From NCBI GenBank assembly GCA_005880075.1, contig VBJT01000025.1, positions 1 to 9,197 of the forward strand: a DNA stretch of 9,197 bases, in the 5' to 3' direction. Made by a program: the position numbers and the translations under genes. The stretch's first letter is position 1, and each line of letters opens with the position of its first letter. Below the pieces are notes generated by a model that ran no database searches, was not told the origin of the DNA, and saw only the letters and a list, made by a program, of their open reading frames with translations. This stretch comes from Chloroflexota bacterium (GTDB lineage Bacteria > Chloroflexota > Dehalococcoidia > SM23-28-2 > RBG-16-64-32). This document shows positions 6,924 through 9,197 of this stretch, in pieces.

Positions 6924-6953
6924 CTGACAGAAAGGCTTAGTCTTATGTAAACT
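6924..6953 (+). promoter_or_regulatory. Probable sigma70-type promoter for the LPPTG-anchored gene
   Basis: CTGACA (6924-6929, five of six) lies 18 nt before TAAACT (6948-6953, four of six). On its own this is weak. It matches the promoter at 5174-5203 position for position (TGACAG-N16-GTA-ACT-GCG), which suggests both were duplicated together with their genes. A small inverted repeat CCGCC-ACCA-GGCGG (6908-6921) lies directly upstream. Confidence 0.45.
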
Positions 6954-7019
6954 GGCGCGAAATCAATCTGGCCGGCTGCACTACCGGCCAAGCGCGCCCC
7001 GTCTTCGAAACCCAACGAG

Positions 7020-8792
7020 ATGACTACGATGCGCACACGCCTTTTCCTCACCGCCCTCGCGGTTTGCCTCGCTGTCCTCTTCGCCGTTACCGGCGCTAGA
7101 CGCAACCGCACCTGGCCGCTCGGCCGGCGTCGCCCGGTTCTCGAAACGTCACCGGCAGAAAGGTCCAGCGGCGAAGCCCTCGAAGTCAAGGCGGCGGCAG
7201 AGGGCAAGGAGCGCCTCGCCCGTTGTGCCGAAAAGGAAAGCCCCGAGCCAGGAACGAACGGGGGCAGGCGGCTAATAGTTTCCGCCGCCGGTGTTCCCCT
7301 CGCCGTGGTCGTCGTCGCCGGCGCCTTATTTCTCTCAGGCGCCCTCACCTCTCACGCCATCCAGAGCCCCACGATCTCATTGGACATGATCACGAGCGGC
7401 ACCTTGTATGACCCTGCCACGAACACCATGACGGTTGGGCAAATCGACAACGCCTCCACCGGGTCCACCAATGTCACCCATATCCATAGCACCAATCTGG
7501 TCGTCCAAAATGTTGAGGACCTCATCGGCTGGCAGGTGCGTCTCAACTACATCGGCGATAGGATGCGCCCGCAGAGCCAGAGCCTGGGCCTGTTTACGGA
7601 TAGCATCACCGGCCAAACCGTCGGCTTCACCAACCTCCCGATCGATCCGCTTACCCATATACACCGCGACCTAACGGCCGCCGCCGCCATTCCTCTGGGC
7701 GCCCCCGGGGCTCAGACCGCCCTTCTCGGCGGCACTTACAACGGCACGCAGGACGCCGTCATCTCGCCCGACACTCCCCCCAAGACTCCTCCTGACGACA
7801 ACTCCTACAGCGCGCCCAGCGGCGGAGTCCTCAGCCAGCTCAACCTCCAAGTCGTCGGCAACGAGTGCAACACAGGCCCCATGACGATCGACCTCGATGA
7901 TAGCAGCCCCAACGCGCCCGGCAGCCTCGTCATCTTCTTCGACGGAACCGGCGCGAGCAGTGTCGCCCTCGCCGAGAACCAGCTCTTCGATGGGAGCCAC
8001 ACCGAGACCGGCGGCATCTGCGGCACCCCGACGGCCACCCCGGGCGGCGCCACGCCGACCGGGACCGCCACCGGCACTCCGGCTGCAACCTCTACGACGA
8101 CCGGTACACCCGCGCCCACAGCTACGCGGACAGCCACCGCTAACCCAACAGCAACAGCCACGCGTACTGCTACAGCGACGGCTACATCTAACGGCGCGCC
8201 GACGGCCACGACAACACCCACACCCACGGCGTCGCCGCCGCCTGAGACGCGGACGCCGGCGGCAACTCCTTCACCTACGCCGGCCACGCTGCCTGAGACA
8301 GGAACCGAGACAGCGACTCCAGTAGAGTTGACTGCCACGGCGACGGCTACTCCAACGCCTTCTCTGGAGACGGGCACGCCGGCAGAGACAGCGCCGCCAA
8401 CCGCGACGGCGACCGTGACGGCGACGGCCACCGCGACGCCAACGCCGACCGCCACGGAGACACCAGCACCAGCGATCACCGCGACGGCCAGCGCCGCCCC
8501 GACCGCCACCGGGATTGCCATCGCCACACCGTCGCCCACGGCTACGACAACGGCTTCCCGGACCGCTACTGCGACGCCAGCGGTCGCAGCCGCGTCGGCG
8601 ACGCCCGCCAGGATTCTCGCGGTCAGTCCTTCGCCGGGAGCCACAGTCACCCGGGCGACGGCCGTGCTGCCGGCCGTCCTGCCGCCGACGGGAGGAGACG
8701 ACCCGAAGGTTTTCCTGATGGCCCTGTTCGTTGTCGGCGGAGTTGTGTTCTGCGCGGGCTGGATAGCAATCAAGACCGCCGTCAAGCGGTAA
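7020..8792 (+). CDS. LPPTG-anchored cohesin-like surface protein with long Thr/Pro/Ala stalk
   Basis: 590 residues from ATG 7020, or 587 from ATG 7029; both have only a weak GAG as ribosome binding site, so the start is uncertain. There is an N-terminal hydrophobic segment (residues 8-25), then a charged stretch (about 26-82), then a second hydrophobic segment (about 85-112) that matches the signal peptide of the paralogue. Residues 119-311 are the cohesin-like domain shared with the 5267 gene. Residues about 334-550 are a Thr/Pro/Ala stalk with an internal LPETG (424-428). The C-terminus has LPPTG (554-558), a membrane helix (564-584, VFLMALFVVGGVVFCAGWIAI) and the basic end KTAVKR. This is the layout of a sortase substrate, so the protein is probably held at the cell surface; even without a sortase the helix would retain it. 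Likely an anchored adhesion or scaffold protein. No sortase gene lies in the window. Confidence 0.85.
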   Translation: MTTMRTRLFLTALAVCLAVLFAVTGARRNRTWPLGRRRPVLETSPAERSSGEALEVKAAAEGKERLARCAEKESPEPGTNGGRRLIVSAAGVPLAVVVVAGALFLSGALTSHAIQSPTISLDMITSGTLYDPATNTMTVGQIDNASTGSTNVTHIHSTNLVVQNVEDLIGWQVRLNYIGDRMRPQSQSLGLFTDSITGQTVGFTNLPIDPLTHIHRDLTAAAAIPLGAPGAQTALLGGTYNGTQDAVISPDTPPKTPPDDNSYSAPSGGVLSQLNLQVVGNECNTGPMTIDLDDSSPNAPGSLVIFFDGTGASSVALAENQLFDGSHTETGGICGTPTATPGGATPTGTATGTPAATSTTTGTPAPTATRTATANPTATATRTATATATSNGAPTATTTPTPTASPPPETRTPAATPSPTPATLPETGTETATPVELTATATATPTPSLETGTPAETAPPTATATVTATATATPTPTATETPAPAITATASAAPTATGIAIATPSPTATTTASRTATATPAVAAASATPARILAVSPSPGATVTRATAVLPAVLPPTGGDDPKVFLMALFVVGGVVFCAGWIAIKTAVKR

Positions 8793-8993
8793 CCGCCCGG
8801 CGAATGCATCTGTAATGCCCTACCCTGAAGTATTTATGTTGTTGTTATTCGCGCGTCTCGGAGCTACAAAGAAGCGGCGCCTAAATGGAGCCGTCTCCTC
8901 GGAGTCAGGTTCCCCCTAAGAACGGCTTGAAACGCGCGGCGTCTGCGGAATGCATGCCTGGGAATGACCTGCCCCAGACGTGTCGGCCCTACG

Positions 8994-9170
8994 CTACCGC
9001 CACAGCGGCACCGGCCCGACGTAGAGGATGAGAAGCAGCAGGACCGCAATGACCTCGAGCGCTGCAAACGCGATCAGCCACAGTGGCTCTCTATACTGCG
9101 CTCGTCTCGAAACAACCCGGCTCTTGTCGCCAAAGTCGCGCACATACAATATTCGATCGGGATCTCTCAC
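8994..9170 (-). CDS. Small single-pass membrane protein, 58 residues
   Basis: On the minus strand, GTG at 9170 begins a 58-residue frame ending at TAG (8994-8996). GGGGGT lies 6 nt before the GTG as a plausible ribosome binding site. The frame stays open to the window edge, so a start further upstream cannot be excluded. The N-terminal half is charged (MRDPDRILYVRDFGDKSRVV and on to RRAQYREP). Residues about 31-51 are a strong membrane helix (WLIAFAALEVIAVLLLLILYV), and the protein ends GPVPLWR. The charge pattern suggests the N-terminus is cytoplasmic. It runs opposite to all other genes here and converges on the 7020-8792 gene. I do not recognise a family, and its link to its neighbours is unknown. 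Confidence 0.6.
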   Translation of the reverse strand: MRDPDRILYVRDFGDKSRVVSRRAQYREPLWLIAFAALEVIAVLLLLILYVGPVPLWR

Positions 9171-9197
9171 CAACGCACCCCCGCTATTCGATTTCCG

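Noticed and set aside
7805..8809. 334-codon minus-strand frame opposite the Thr/Pro/Ala stalk
   Set aside because: Low-complexity Val/Ala shadow of the stalk; no start signal or domain.
8864..9067. 67-codon minus-strand frame at the right end
   Set aside because: Arg/Cys/Ser-rich composition without domain or start signal; it overlaps, in another frame, the better supported 58-residue membrane protein.

Overview
The window is about 9.2 kb of GC-rich DNA in which almost everything is a secreted or cell-surface protein gene on the + strand. It holds one 5'-truncated gene, four large + strand genes (one interrupted by a frameshift) and one small - strand membrane-protein gene at the right edge. 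No tRNA, rRNA, transposase, CRISPR array or metabolic gene was seen. Good AGGAGG-type ribosome binding sites, signal peptides, long Thr/Ala/Pro linkers, thrombospondin type 3 (TSP3) calcium repeats, dockerin-like C-termini and an LPxTG-type anchor fit a GC-rich environmental bacterium. Chloroflexota is my best guess, but that rests on protein style alone.

Layout. 1-582 is the 3' end of a secreted beta-rich protein, followed by a 12-bp tandem repeat and a strong intrinsic terminator. 708-2396 encodes a secreted protein with a beta-rich N-terminal domain, a TSP3 array and a C-terminal pair of dockerin-like EF-hand loops. 2492-2520 is a near-consensus sigma70-type promoter followed by a structured leader. 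2613-5057 encodes a larger relative of the previous protein with the same C-terminal domain and two extra small beta modules. A terminator ends this unit. 5267-6812 is one ancestral gene split by a +1 frameshift near 5981; it has a cohesin-like N-terminal domain, a Thr-Ala repeat linker and ten RTX calcium-binding nonapeptides. A terminator follows. 7020-8792 encodes its paralogue, which ends in LPPTG, a membrane helix and a basic tail. 8793-8993 shows no convincing gene or terminator. 8994-9170 on the - strand encodes a 58-residue single-pass membrane protein. The gaps 2397-2491 and 6878-6923 show nothing certain.

Working together. Two neighbouring proteins carry dockerin-like Ca2+ loops. 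Two neighbouring paralogues carry a domain that resembles a cohesin, and one of these looks anchored to the cell surface. The three genes from 2613 onward have promoters of the same geometry. The simplest hypothesis is a calcium-dependent, non-cellulosomal surface assembly: an anchored receptor (7020-8792), a soluble or RTX-bearing form of it (5267-6812), and two secreted TSP3/dockerin-like partners. The dockerin-like repeats are clear in the sequence. The cohesin assignment and the binding are inference.
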